NCBI RefSeq assembly: GCF_008831285.2 | Contig: NC_045145.1 | Location: forward strand, 18,554,040-18,618,039 | Source of the DNA: Nymphaea colorata | Taxonomy: Eukaryota; Streptophyta; Magnoliopsida; Nymphaeales; Nymphaeaceae | Direction: 5' to 3' | Length of the DNA stretch: 64,000 nt | Shown here: one piece after another, positions 1-13,515 of the stretch | Numbering within the stretch: the stretch's first letter is position 1 | Layout of the letters: the number at the start of each line of letters is the position of its first letter | Translations under genes and position numbers: made by a program | The notes under the pieces: generated by a model | Told to the model about the DNA's origin: nothing | The model's database searches: none | The model's input: the letters and a program-made list of their open reading frames with translations, nothing else

Positions 1-3000
1 TAGTTGCTGGAAATTTATAATTAAAATGTACACATATATATATATATATATATGGGGTCAACGGCCAAATCTGATTTAAATTTCAGCCAAGATTTGAGAT
101 ATATTTTTGTTCATCCTAAAGGTATGAAATATCTCGAGTGAAAATGAAAGATTGTTTAAAATTTATTCATGAGCGAGCCACGGAGGAAGAATGACAAACC
201 TACATATACGCTGGCGTGGGCAGTTGCCCTTGCCAGCAACTGAATTTTTATTTGTTTTTACATAAATGTTTTAAAATTATTTACTTATATATATATATAT
301 TGTGCTCCTTCAGAAATAATTTTTTTTATAATAGTGCCTCGTAACAAAAAAATTTTAGCTCCGCCACTGTACGGGGTATCAAGCTTGTAAAAAAACTTAT
401 AAAGGAGCATTTCAGATCTAAGATCCAACCTTTTAATACAATGTGAGGCTCATCTAACAAGTTACTGAGTCGAGAATTACCAATTTAAGTCTATTGTTAT
501 CATTTAAATGCATAAATGTCTAACCATAAAAGTGGACTGACACGCAAGTTGAAGCACAATGATTAGGATCTACGTTGCTCATCTCACAAACTAAAGAGGG
601 TGATTAGGATCTACGTTGAAATCCATGAATTAAAGATGCAAGGAGGATTATGAATTTGTGCATCTTTCTTAAACAACAAATTTAAGATACTTGTTATAAA
701 TCAAATATATTGACAGAGTTAAGCTAAGAGCCGTGAGCCTTTGGGTATGAATTTTCTCAAAACATCCCCTCTTTTTATTTTGATCCTTTCTTTGCCTCTA
801 ATTATGGAAACTTGGGATCCTTGAGATATGAGGTGATCAAACGCTTCTTAAGACAACATTTGATAGGCTTCGATATCTACTATTTAAACAAACAGTGGAT
901 TTAAAATGCAAGACTGTTTGTCCGATTTACATAGGAAGACGGTAGAATATCTAAGATCAAGAACAGCACCACAAGGTCTATTTAACGTGAAATAACAATT
1001 AGTGACACCTGGATGGGCTCCCCATGAGACATTGTTTGTTTGCAAAGGCAGGAAAAGATTGTCTGTGGGGTCTTTTTCTTTATGATGCATGATGGAAGCA
1101 TGACCTCGCTCGTCCAGCTAACAACTGCAAGGCCCCTTAATTTATTATTTAATGCATTAATCATAGAGAAGTGAAAATACTAGAAGATATTATTAAACGA
1201 AGTCAAATGCAGTACTCTTCTCATAAACATAGCTGTATTTTCTAAATAAACAGATGAAACATTCAAATTAAAATATAAATAAATAAATAAATAAATCTCC
1301 TGGCCATCAATACCTTGTTTGCTAGGCCCCCTGGCGTCCAACCTTTTTTCTCCAAGATTTTTTCTCCCTCCTCCCTTTTCGTGTTCCGTTGCTGATCAGT
1401 GATCACAATGGAGTCCGTCGTTTCTTAATCAGCCTTAGGGCTGACGTCATTCATTCAAAAAAAAATTGAAGGATTCGTACCTTCCCTACTTTTAGGCTTT
1501 TTTTTTTTAATGGCTAACCTTTCTTTTTAATTTTCTGTTAACCTCATGGGTCCCACTCCCATTTTCCACCTCAATAATTGACGTCGATTTCATAATTGCG
1601 AAGAGAGCGGGAATGATTCACCGCACGCACACACACACCAGGTGGGACCCACTCGCACCGGCTCAGCAGGTCACCGTCTCTCTCTTTCTCTTTCTCTTTC
1701 TCTCTCTCTCTCGACTCGGATCTTTCTTCCCAAAAAATGGATCCAAGTTTAAACCGGGTCTGGTTCACTGCCAGGGCCCTTTCAAATACATGGAGCCAAT
1801 TAAGCTACTAAAAACTAGCAGCATTTTGTTGGTGGAATTTTTTTGTTCCATCTTTCATTCATCTCATTTTTTTATTTCACATAACTTTTATTCCGAGCAT
1901 TGAGAAGCTAACAAGCAAAAAAATTCTCTTAGCACTAAATTTTCACATGTTCAGGCGAAACTTTAATGTTGGTATTAAAATTTCATAATTCTAAAGCTCC
2001 CAACACTAAAGTTTGGTGATTTTCTGCAGCTGGAACTTTTCATTGAGTTTGAACTAAAGTTTTCGGCTTCACAAGAAAATTACACGTGATTTTTAGAAAA
2101 TTTTACTTGTCCCGTATAAAAATTTTGAAAAATGATATTTCGACTAGTGTCAAAATATAAAAACTTTAGTTCAACTTCTCCTCATGGACAATTTCTAGCT
2201 CTCTGCACCTGGTTATAATACAGAAGACTTAAAAGCAGTAAGCAAGCTATTTATGCCCTTCTAAAAATCGGGTTTTCTTACAAACCCGATTTCAACTGTC
2301 TCCTAAACAAGCATTAAATACCATTTTTGAATCCAAACCCGAGCATGTGATCTAAACGTGCCCTAAGTTTTAACAACATTGTTGGATACAGATCTTAAAT
2401 ATCCAAACCCAAGCAAAAGACTAAGAAAGTTATTTTAGTCCCAAGAATCAAATTTGGCATCTAGCATTGGAAAAAAGAAAGTGTTGAGAGAGCCGATAAA
2501 ATGAGAAATATATAACAAAATTGAGGGTCAAGAAGTCCCCTATATACAAAAACAAAAAGAAGTGTTGAGAGAGGTTGTTTCCGCGCAAAGTCACAAAAAC
2601 TATAACACAATCATTAACATCTTTTCAGGAAAAAGTATATTATGTAAAGTACAACCGATATGCTTTGATTAACAACATCACCAAATATTTTATGTGAGCA
2701 CCTGTCCGATCTCCAGCCCCGCCTGATTGCATTGGACAATGAAGGAATGGAATATAAACAACATGCGCTTGAGAAATTCATTTACATATATGGTTTGGTA
2801 ACTTATGCATATGCAGGATTGCAGTAGTTTAACTGCTTTCTAAGATTCAAATGATATTAATGTCTAGAGGCATATATACTGAAAACCCATTTTTGTGATG
2901 CAATCTAAAGCCAGGTTTCAAAGAAAAATCTAGCTTTTGTATGGTCATTCAAACATATAAACCAAGTTTTCACAAGAACCTGGTCTGGTGAGTTTTGATT

Positions 3001-3777
3001 TATCGGGTCAACTAAATTTTCGATACGGTTGCAACGATCCGGGTTGAATCGGGTGGAGTTGGAGTAATGCCGGTGGCCGGCGGGCATTGAAAGCGGAAGG
3101 AGCCGCCAGTTTTTACCGGTACGGACCCCGCAGCTTGGCGGTGGAATCGGAGCAGGAAGTCCACACAGTAAAAACCCACCAAACCCAGTCTTAATATTCG
3201 CTCAATTTAATAAAAAATAAATGGGCAATTTTACATATCTATGAAACCCCAAGCTTTTACCCAAAATATGAAAACGAGCCATGAAGTTTTCATAGTTCCA
3301 CACTGTGTTTATTTTTAGGCAGATAAACTCATTTGGGAAAGCTAATTAAGGGAGGCTTTCTGGAAACTGTGAGAGACCTGTGTGAGGTGTTTTAGTTTCG
3401 ACAAAGTTTGCTCGAGTTTTAGAAATTACTGCAGAAAATAAAGTGGGGGATTTTAAAAAAAAAAAAGAGAAAGAAGGAAAAGGGCTTCTTGTTCATTTGG
3501 CCTTGTCTGCAAGGTTATGAAAGAGACAGATACGTGGACCCCACCCCTGTTTGGAGATGCCCCCACAATGGACGGTCCAGATTCCTTCTTCCACCATTTT
3601 TAGCCTTTCCCAGGCCTGCCAGAGCGCCTTCCCCTTTCTCCTCTTCCTCTTCTTCCCCGAGAGAGAGAGAGAGAATGAGAGGTGGGTGTGTCTAAGGTGA
3701 GAGTGTGAGAAGGAAGCGAAGAGAGGGTGTTTTCTCTGTGCTCTCTCTGTTGAGAGAGAGAGAGGGAGGGAGGGAGG
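1..3777. other. Gene-free spacer and upstream region of the FLZ gene
   Basis: No reading frame here looks like a known protein, and the longest open frames are low-complexity. The stretch is AT-rich, with a TA microsatellite near 34-53 and a pyrimidine-rich CT tract around 1678-1712. The last 120 bases before the FLZ start are rich in GA repeats, as is common in plant 5' leaders. No transcription start can be fixed from sequence alone. Confidence 0.6.
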
Positions 3778-4655
3778 ATGTTGCTGGGGAAGAGGCCGCG
3801 TCCGCCGATGAGGAGGACGACGAGCATGAGGGCGCTATCGGCGGAGGAGCTCAACCTGGAGGTTCCGGACGCAGGGGCTGCGATCGCCATGGTGATCGAG
3901 CAGCAGCAGCAGCAGCAGGGGCACCAGCAGCGAAGGGCCTCCGGCTCTGCTAGTGGGTTTCAGCAGCCGCATCTTCAGAGACCAACAGCCAACGGAGGTT
4001 ACAACCCTTCCGCTGCTGCTGCTGCTTCTGCTGCCGCCGGTGGCTTGTCGCCGAGGGCCATCACCACCAAGGGGAGGAGGAACTCGGCGGACTTCATGGA
4101 AGCAAGCCACTTCCTAAGGGCTTGCTCCCTCTGCAAGCGCCGCATCGGCCCCGGCCGCGACATCTACATGTACAGGTTGGCTCTTCTCCCTCTCCCTCTC
4201 CCTCTCTGCTGAAGAGATCCAAGAACCATTTTGGAAAGTATACTACCTCGATAACGCGACTTTTATGAGACGAATATTTATTGCCAGAATATGCTCGCGA
4301 TTTCGTTCGTAGATGGATGTTATGTTGTAAATTGGGTACTCGATCTTAGGTAGATGTTAGACTACAGGTTTTATGAGTTATGTTCTCGATTCTTAGCGAG
4401 ATATCACTTGCTTGATACTTTAATCGCTTTACAAGTGAGATTTTTCCTTGGGGTTCTCAAAATTTTTTTAGCTGGTAGGTTGGTATGGATCAACAATAGC
4501 AGGAAAATTTTACATTTCAATAACATAAAAGCAAGTAATTCCCATGATTCCTGTATTCAATCATACTTACCTGCTACAGATCTTTGTCAGGGACTAGTTC
4601 TCTATCTTCTCCTTTTCTTTCTGAACTTATTTCTGCAGATCATCTCTCTCTCATG

Positions 4656-4695
<40 letters not shown>

Positions 4696-5025
4696 AAAGA
4701 GGATTGGAAGGTGTAACTTAGAAGGAAGAAGCATGTTGTCATCCTTATTGGAAATGATTTCTTTAAACTCCGTAGATTCCTTCCTCTCGCCAGTCACCAA
4801 TATATTTTGATAAAAAGATTTTCCTCAGCTAACTCTAGCTTTGTTTCGTTGCTCCTTTTTGTTTTGGTCAGGGGTGATACTGCATACTGTAGTCTAGAGT
4901 GCAGACAGCAGCAGATGAACATCGATGAGAAGAAGGAGAAGTGCTCGATGACATCCATGAAGAAGGAGGCAGTCCCTGCTGGGTCTGAGCCATCCGGGAA
5001 AGGAGAAACAGTTGCTGCAGCATGA
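3778..5025 (+). CDS. FCS-like zinc finger (FLZ, DUF581) protein, two exons
   Basis: Small plant-specific adaptor; FLZ proteins are known to bind SnRK1 kinase subunits and act in energy and stress signalling. Exons are 3778-4175 and 4872-5025 (GT-AG, phase 2), giving 183 residues. The N-terminal half is low-complexity: an Arg-rich start (GKRPRPPMRR), a Gln run encoded by CAG repeats near residues 41-46, and Ala and Gly runs. The FLZ domain lies near residues 112-155: HFLRACSLCKRRIGPGRDIYMYR, then GDTAYCSLECRQQQ, with the Cys-x2-Cys pair and the FCS-like SLEC motif. The intron splits the domain just before GDTAYC, a usual place in this family. The ATG is the first in frame and follows a GA-rich leader. 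The intron carries a 37-nt TA repeat. Family assignment is secure; the subgroup is not resolved. Confidence 0.92.
4657..4693. repeat. (TA)n microsatellite in the FLZ intron
   Basis: Uninterrupted TA dinucleotides, about 18 copies, inside the single intron of the FLZ gene. Likely length-polymorphic. Confidence 0.95.
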
Positions 5026-5358
5026 TGATGTACTCATCGTTCAGCTGTCGTTTTCTATGTTCTACCCTATAAATATGTCCTGTTGTATTTTTATAATTTG
5101 TAGCAAGGGCAGAACTAGTTCTGAAGTTAAAAGTGGAGTTAGGTCCTTGTTTTTAGAAAAAAAAGTTGGGGAAATGAAGATTATTAGCTCCTTGTATGAT
5201 TGGCTAGGGTGCAGCAAGAATTTTCCTTAGATGGGAATCCAATGTTCGCATGAGTTTTGAGAGAAAAGAAGTGAAAAAGAAAAGGGAAAAGAAAGGATAA
5301 AAACTTAATTGTTATTGTCTTGGACTTCTTACTTCTTCATGTGAAAAGATGGTAAAAG

Positions 5359-5384
5359 AAAAAAAAAAAAAAAAAAAAAAAAAA
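5359..5384 (+). repeat. Poly(A) tract
   Basis: A run of 26 A residues about 330 bases past the FLZ stop codon. It could be the tail of an old retroposed insertion or simple slippage; no retrogene body is visible upstream. Confidence 0.8.
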
Positions 5385-5437
5385 CTTGGTTGTCTTGTCT
5401 TTCTTCTTCCGTCTTTCTTCTTCCGTCTGTGATTGAA

Positions 5438-5483
5438 ACTTCATTCATTCTTAGATTCAAACTTCATTCATTCTTAGATTCGA
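5438..5483 (+). repeat. 23-bp tandem duplication
   Basis: The unit AAACTTCATTCATTCTTAGATTC occurs twice in direct tandem. Just upstream the 14-mer TCTTTCTTCTTCCG is also doubled, so this is a local duplication hot spot. Confidence 0.85.
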
Positions 5484-6438
5484 GCCTTTAAAGGTAACCA
5501 GCAGCCATTGTTATGTATCTTCATGTTCAGAAAGGTTTAGTTAGACATATTATGATCTTCTTCACTCATTCTAATGCTCGTGACTGCAACAGATTCCAGT
5601 CAGCAGTCTTGTTCTTGATATTGGTGAGGAGGTTAGTGGCCATTAGACCCCTGATTTATTTATTCGTGAAAAGAAAAAGTTAGTGAATTTATATCGTTGG
5701 GTTGCTATTTGCCAAGGCAAAACCACGATAGTCATGCATAAATATAAATATAAGAGAACTGGAAATTAGAAAAAGGAAAATGGACTTTCTTTTTTAAATC
5801 ATATTGCTTTAAATATTTGTAATTATAATAAAATAATTACAATGATACGCACGCGCGGACACACACGCACAAAGATCAGGTGCACTTTTATCACAACCCT
5901 TCATTCTCTTTTTCCATTTGTTTATTTCTTATATATTATATATTATATATATAAGATTAAATAATTGAAGCTGCCGACTAAATGGTGTGGAATGAAAAGT
6001 TATACCGACGAAATGATAGTGTTATATTGAAAACATCACGATTTTTAACACTTAAGAACGGGATAGAACTTTGTTGCGATATTTTCAAAAGATCGTTGAT
6101 ATTTGTGTGCATGATTGGGCGATAATATATGCAATTGTGTTCTTCGGGGTTTGTTATTTTGCACCCATAATATTAAACTATTTTTTCCGGAAAAAAAGTC
6201 GCTTCCGGTCTCACAACGTGGGACCGGACATGATTTCGCACCATCAATGTGAAATGGACGGCACAATTTATTTCCAACCATAACAGTTGAAGGAGCTTTT
6301 TATATATATATATACATGGATTCCAGATTCTTACACCACACCACTCAATGCAATACATTGGGTGCTATTATGTTCGCTCCATGCATTGGATGGCAGTGAC
6401 CGGATGGAATACAATGCAGCAGAAAATGATTATATATA

Positions 6439-6674
6439 TATTCAACAAAGAGAAGTAGGAACTATGTGGTCCTTGCAGTTTTATGTTAAAATATTGGCAT
6501 TGAACTCTTCTTTTATTTATATATTTATATATATATATATAGTTTTATGTTAAAATATTGGCACGGAACTCTTCTTTTATTTATATATTTATATATATAT
6601 ATATTCAAGAAAGAGAAGTAGGAATTATGTGGTCCTGCAGTTTTATGCTAAAATATTGGCATTGAACTCTTCTT
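6439..6674 (+). repeat. Complex tandem duplication (three partial copies)
   Basis: The motif AGTTTTATGTTAAAATATTG, followed by GCATTGAACTCTTCTTTT with small changes, occurs three times (starting near 6478, 6541 and 6639). The preceding stretch AGAGAAGTAGGAA.TATGTGG occurs twice (near 6450 and 6614). Short TA repeats separate the copies. The pattern fits serial local duplication or slippage. Confidence 0.8.
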
Positions 6675-7448
6675 TTTCCCCTCTAACCTCAAGATATTAA
6701 GTCCAAGACCCGGATCAAGTCTTGTTGGTGGAAGGTAGAAAACAATAATGGTGAGTTTGAAGGGACCACGCATTAATTGAGCGACTGATTATTCAATCAA
6801 TCCCGTATTCATTTTCCACAAATTGATGGTGCAGATGGAGATGTGGGTGTGTGGGTCAGACCTAGCTAGGCACTTTTTGTTTTGAGATCTGACCTTATTT
6901 GAGTGAGTAGTAAGAGTATTTTATACTACCACCTAGTTAAAAGCCGAAGTTTCTATCCTATGTCCTATTGTTTGAAGGTATTAGGCCTGCTTTTGGTGCA
7001 TCGAGATGATACTTTCACTATGTTTCAAATTACATATGGGCAACATCCCCGGTTTGAAAATACAATAATTGATGTCACGAGGCTTGAAACAGGAAGTAGC
7101 TGCCTACCACCCCCAGTCCCATCTGTTGCGCTAACTCCTTGGAGTCAGATCCTTGTTCATGAAAGTTGACCTAAGGTATTCAATATCAAGCACTATTTAC
7201 ATCACAATTAAGTTTAGTATTTTTTTGTTGGATTCATAAGTTTTAACCCTTGAGTTAGACAAACAGATCAATACCATGTCAGAATCTGAATCCAAATAAC
7301 ATCCGATTTAAACTAAAAGACCCAACTAAATAACTTCACATTAGATCAGATCTAAAACCCAGGTCTAAATTGTTCATATTCTTAAACGTAGATTCAAAAC
7401 ACCCTGAAAATTGTCGGTCTGTGAAAACCAGGATTTGAGAAAACCTAA

Positions 7449-7911
7449 GAGGGTGTTTGCATGACACTCTAAAGTATAAACTAGGTTTTGGAAGCAAAAG
7501 TTGCATTAAAAACCAAGTTTTTGGAGCAATTAAGTGCTATCAAAACCGGGTTTGAGAAAAACTCAATCTTGCCAAGACTTGATTTTATAAAATGGGGTAA
7601 AGAAACATGAGCCCTCAAGTTATTCGTGAAAAAACCCGGTTTTCGTGTATCGCCTAAGCAAATAAACCAAATTTTTAAAACACTTATCGAAAAAAATCGG
7701 TTTTCATAAAATCAAGTTTTCACGAAACCAAGTTAGATGACAGTATCATCCAAAGATTCCAAACCCTCCTCAATCTTTTAACCAACTTATCAAAACATGA
7801 TTAGATTATTCGTGCTCTTTTAAAAATATCGTTTTCTCGAAACCAAGTTTTCACAAAACCGAGTTTCGCACAATTAAAACAGCATTTAAGGGTGTCATCC
7901 AATCATGGCCC
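7449..7911. mobile_element. Possible degenerate nonautonomous DNA element
   Basis: The left end TGTTTGCATGACACTCTAAA and the inverted right end TGATTGGATGACACCCTTAAA match at roughly three quarters of positions. The inside is filled with variants of AAACCAAGTTTTCAC in both orientations and has no coding capacity. This resembles a decayed MITE. No clear target-site duplication is visible, so the call is tentative. Confidence 0.35.
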
Positions 7912-8781
7912 AAAACTTGCATACTTTTATTATACCATTAAAAGTTCTCTTCAAACAATAACAAAAACAAAATAAAAAAAAAATCATAAAAACAAAAAAA
8001 ATATCATAAAATAAAATAAAAATAAAAATAAAAAACCAAGAAGGAGAATCTCAAGAATGGTTGTTGTGCTAAGAAGAAGTGACGGGTAGGTGTGGGAGCC
8101 CAAGAGAAAGAGATGCATCTGGAGTTTGGAAGGAGGGGGTGGGGCCTCTTTGGAGTTGGGCCCCACCTGGGCTTTGTCTCTGAGTCCACCCACTTGTCTT
8201 TGGCTCTCCAACACGTCTACTTCACCCTTGCTGTCTTTCTTGCATTCAATTCTCTTTTGAGAGAATCCTCTGCGGTCCATTTCATACTATATGGCAATTT
8301 GCTGCAGCATTTAATAAATTAATAAAGTAATATATTATTAGCTTTCACTTTCTGCCTCTCATCAAGGCCCTCTCTCTTTCTCTCACTAAATCATTTTGTA
8401 TGAAGAAGGAGCTTTCTATGGTTAGGGGTGAAACTAGGAATTTTTCATTGTAAAAATCGAATTATAGTTTTAAAATTGTAATAAGGTTCGAAATATAAAT
8501 TTTTTTAAATTTTTTATAGAGGTTAAACTAAAATTTTTAAAATTTAAAAGAAAAACTTATGTCTCTAAGTTGCAAGTAAGTAAGGAATGTGAGTGTGGCG
8601 CTCTTCAAAACTTCAGCAGAAAACAAAAGTAAAGAACATATCCAAAATATATACGTACTTGTCTAGATCTACCAGATTAATGTCAAAGAGAATAAACCCA
8701 AGAAAGAAGAACTTCACTTTAAAATGTGAATATTGTCAAAAAAGACTCTTGTTTGTGTAAACACACACATGTGCAAGTGTG

Positions 8782-8782
8782 A

Positions 8783-8824
<42 letters not shown>
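8782..8824. repeat. Compound (AC)n(AT)n microsatellite
   Basis: About ten AC dinucleotides run directly into about twelve AT dinucleotides. Confidence 0.95.
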
Positions 8825-8825
<1 letters not shown>

Positions 8826-9004
8826 CCAAAAAAATATTCTAAACTAGATCCAACAGAGAATCTACCGCCATTTTTATGAATCTCATTGTTTAAGCTATCA
8901 GCATTAATTCATCACTCTTGACTTTTGTGCAAGTTGAAGTAGGGACAGGAGGAAAAGAAGAGACTGAATGGCAGACTTTAAGGCACTGTCGAGGTGTTAG
9001 ATAC

Positions 9005-9060
9005 TATATATATATATATATATATAGAAAGAGAGAGAGAGAGGGAGAGAGAGAGAGAGA
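9005..9060. repeat. Compound (TA)n(GA)n microsatellite
   Basis: A TA run of about 22 nt is followed by an interrupted GA run of about 34 nt. The open frame that crosses it (8918-9193) is produced by the repeat and is not a gene. Confidence 0.9.
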
Positions 9061-9453
9061 AAGAAGAGATGGAGAAGGATGGACAAGAACTGGACAAGAA
9101 CCGATCAACTTAAATTCGATAATGGCACCCTTAGTCTCAAACTCAACATTCATGGATTCAGCTCAACTCGTTGCACTGTCCATCACTTGGTAGAGAGAGA
9201 AAGAGAGAAACTTTGATATGCATAAGAAACATTCTCAACATCTGATTTTTCTACATGACAGTAGATGACAGTAGAGATAAAAACAAAAACAAAAAAAAGT
9301 TGTGAACACACTGTCTCGTCACCTTCTTCTCTTTGTTTTTCTTTCAATCGCTAATCTGAAAAAGATACATCACTCTTAACCGGATCGTGTTGCAACTAAG
9401 TGTCTATCATCTAACCCCGTGTGTGTATATATATATTTATATATAAAAGTTGT

Positions 9454-9558
9454 TTGGTGCAGCCTATTTTTCAAAGGGTAGTCACATCCCAGAATGCCTG
9501 GACAGTTGGTGCAACCTATTTTTTCAAAGGGCAGTCACATCCCGGAATGCCTGGACAG
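9454..9558 (+). repeat. 52/53-bp tandem duplication
   Basis: Unit 1 is 9454-9505 and unit 2 is 9506-9558. Both begin TTGGTGCA and end CCTGGACAG. They differ by a few substitutions and one extra T, so the duplication is fairly young. A similar GTTGTTTG.(T/C)(G/C)CAGCC start reappears near 9694, again after a TA repeat. Confidence 0.9.
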
Positions 9559-12500
9559 TTAAAGAACTAAAAAACAGAGGGCGATAGCACCCAAAATCAA
9601 TCTCATCAAGATTGGTAAGATGCGACCTGAACATGCTGCATGCCCACGCGTATATTAGCTCTTTTCCCAATTGATGTTTATATATATATATAAGTTGTTT
9701 GCTCCAGCCAATTCAATAATACTTGACCAAAACTGCTGGATCCATCCAGATGGAATATAAACGAAGTTTAGCATACTTTGTTGAGTAAGAATTTCTTCGA
9801 TTTTTGGTAATTTTAGAATAGGTTTTAGAATCATTTCAGAATCTAACGTTGAATTAAAGTTTCTCTCTCATACCCATCAAACTGGGCCAAATATATGACG
9901 ATGATTTCAATAATGATGGCGGAGGTGCAGCGGAAAGAAGGAATCAAGCTGCTTCCCAATTGGTGACCGTCCCTCTCTGCTTGTCTTCTTTTACTAATGA
10001 ACTGTGTTGCACTTTCCGGCGCTGCCTCTCTTTCTGAAGGTTTGTTCTTCTATACATTCTCATACTGCAAGTTTATTGTCTCTGTCTCTCTCTCTCTCTC
10101 TTCAATATATATACATATATGTGTGTGTGTATAGAGGCACACACACACACATATCTATAACTAGCTTATAGAAACAATAGGCAAAGCTATAATAGAGGCT
10201 ATATCTATACTCCCAATTACAGAATCAATAGCTAGAGGCCTACTATAGGCTGTATTTATCTGTTTCCGTGGGTTTCTGCACTATCCTGCAGCAGTTGCAT
10301 GTAAACTCCATTAGCAAGAAATAAACAACTTACCAGGATCTCCATGCTCCAAAACTTTGGTATTGTTTCTATAATACTAAAAATAATTTTCTTATTAAGG
10401 AATTCTATTTATACGTCAGAAATATGTGATTATAGTTTGCAATATATAGAGAGCTCGACTTGCAATTCTGGAATCATTATCGCCGGAAGAAAAAAAACGA
10501 AAACATGACTTTCAAAGTAGATGGTACGTTACGTGCAAATGACAGCAGAAAATGTATATCACTAAATACAAATCGGACACACAGGCAGACCGCCAAGAGT
10601 AAAATATATAAAACTTTACTTTATAAAATACATGCATTATTATTATAAAGTCATGGGCATCCCAATTTGGATACTGTTGGATTTTATAATTTCTTTATAT
10701 AATGCCACAAGATATGCAAGTTGCACCTGTTAAGCACTAAATATGTGTTATATTTTGCAGATATGGCGTTTAGGAGTATGTTGTGCTTCCAAGTTTAGGG
10801 ACAACTCTTGCTTTTTTTATCAGTATCTCTGCCATGCTCACGTGTTGACACTAGTTAATACAAATCTTATTCGTTGGTAAACCTACAAAAAAAAAGGAAG
10901 AAAAGAATTTTTAGTGGCTTGGGAAATGCAAGCAACAGAGCCATTGAATTCCACTCATTTAAAGTGACTAGCTGTTCTAATTGATAGTACTTCAACTTAT
11001 AGGCTGGCGCAGAAATATAAAACGTTCCCCAAGGTTTAATTTATTCAGAGTGAATCGATAATGGCTTGCTTTTATTGGGAGATGAGAATTTTTTTTAGCA
11101 GAAGTGCAGATGGTACCTGTAATTGCATGGTTAACCACAGAAGTCGCGCGTTAAAGGACCGGACAGATCATTTAAAATTCTAATATCAATTGAACGTCAG
11201 GTGTTTGGTTTAGAGTTTCTTTTGAATCTTGCACATGGGGAACATGAATCGCCATTCAGAGCTCAAGGGGACAGAAGATTTATTTAATCGAGTTAAGAAT
11301 GAAGTTCGTTCTTGGATATTAGACCCATCTAAATTTTATTTCGGTACTGTTGGATGCAGCCTTTCCCGTGTCTTTTAATCTTATTTCTGTACTGCGTTGC
11401 CTGCTTCACTCGAGATTGGGAAAAGAAACCTTTGTGAAAGCATCGAAATGAAGCTTTGAAAAATTATATCAGGTTTGCGCAGATGTTCATTAAATCCCAA
11501 ACGGCAGCCCCATTTTTGTCTTGTTCATGCTTACGGATAGGGATATGCATAGTAACAGTTAGAAACGCGTATCAAATTACCAGGTAAACAAAACAAAAAC
11601 ATGTCATTTTGTTTTGAATTCCAAGACATCACTCTATTGCACAAACACTGTAAACTCTGAAGTGAAAACCCCTTGACGCCAGCAAAACAGTACATCTATT
11701 ACTCTTTTTTTGTGAGATCTTTTGCAATATACACTGCCAAAAGGTGCAACTACGAACTATATGCGTCTGAAAATATGTGTGAAAAAAGAATTAAGTGAAG
11801 TAACTAGAAGCTAGCGTAAGTTCTGTAGAACCCAAGTTTGCTCATCATGTAAATGGGAAAAAAACCCAAGCTTGATGAGGCTTCGTGCTCGATGTGATAA
11901 ACATCAATTCCAATGGCTGCCATAACTTAAAAACCCCGCCGACTTTGATCTGGATCTGATGTAAATAACCAATATCGAGTAGAAAAGAAGAACCCAAATG
12001 AGCTATCAAAAAGAGAGCGGAAATTTAGTTCTCATTCATGTGCTGTGTGAATAATGTATGCATGCGTTCCCCCTAATCTGGACATGCTAATTCAGTAGAA
12101 AAATTCCAAAGCTTTGTTGATTTACGGCATCTCTACTAGCAGCAGAAAATTTGACAGGCTTCCTGTAGCGCCATATAACTGATCTCTTAGTAGCATGGCG
12201 TTGGAAGGAAGTAAAAGGGAGAGAAAATGAGAAACTCTGAATTCCAAGAAGATTGCCGGTTTCTGAGCAAACTGCTTCTACCAAATTCACTTATGAGTGA
12301 ATATGCAAGGAGTATAAGTTCTAAATAGAGAGGGTATTTCCCATCTCTGCATTCGTCGAACAGAACCTAAAAAAAAACGATGGATCTTTGCAGTTATGAA
12401 AAGTTGTTGTCTGTTTTTCATCGCCTGCATTAGAAAAAAAAAGAAATCTAAAATAGAATTTTTCAAATTTCCATGCATTTTGGTTATTTAAATTTTTTAG

Positions 12501-13515
12501 CAGAGGCAAAACGCCACATTTTCTCAAGTTTCCTTTTGTCCAAGCAATGCCAATAAGTGGGTGACAAATTTAGTAAATTGCACAATCCTGCATGACTTAA
12601 AATCAGAATTGCAGATTGGAGGAGATGGTGGATCATTGGCACAAATTGGTCTTGTATAGGGTCCTTACGATGAGTGTGCCAATCTTGCACAGGTGAGGAT
12701 ATCGTTATCAGATTGATGCATGTGAGGCATCATTTGTCATTGCAAGCCATAGACGTGTCATTCACCACAGACCACAAGAAACGCAAGTAATCATCGTAGC
12801 ACTTTGCAAGCTGGAATATTGACATGTCAATTGCTTCTGGTGAATGCAGCCAAGATTTACGTGTCATGGCACCGTGCCTTGGACAACAGACTTCACGTCA
12901 ATGATCAGTACAGAATGCTGATAGTTTTTCTTGTGTTCACATGATGATATTTGTTCTCTTTTTCATATTTGTTGATATTTGTTCTCGTTTTCATATTTCT
13001 TGGATAAGTAAAAGTATTTTACTCTACCACTCAATAAAGAAGCCGAAGTTTCTACTTTTCTTCCATCCCCAAGATATCAAGTCTGTTTCTATTGTATCAG
13101 GGTGACGCCATTGTTATGCTTCCATTTTGTCGTTTGTTTCTTTTCGCATTCTATTCTTCAGGCAATGCCTAAATGTGTCTTCATAAGAAGTGTCGTTCTT
13201 TCCTTTGTTCCATGACAACACTTGACTGCAGTAGGAAGGCTTAGTTGCACTTTCAATGGATAGCATAAAACCAGGAGACTTAGTTGCATGGCTCCACTGC
13301 CGCGGAACGGTTTTGAACTCTCACTGCTTCGTTGACAGTCACGCCACCAAATTATGAAGCCTCAAGTTTTCAATCTCTAAACTTTGTTTTCAAGTCTCTT
13401 TCCTTCATCTAATCTACCAACCCAGCGGTGGACAAAATGGTTGGGAAAATAAAAAAGTGAAAGGAAAAAAGGAGGTAAGAGAATGAGCATGTCCGAGTGT
13501 GAGAGTGAAAAAGGC

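Noticed and set aside
7984..8280. 98-codon minus-strand frame with ATG
   Set aside because: The C-terminal half is Leu/Phe from an A-rich repeat; there is no domain and no splice context.
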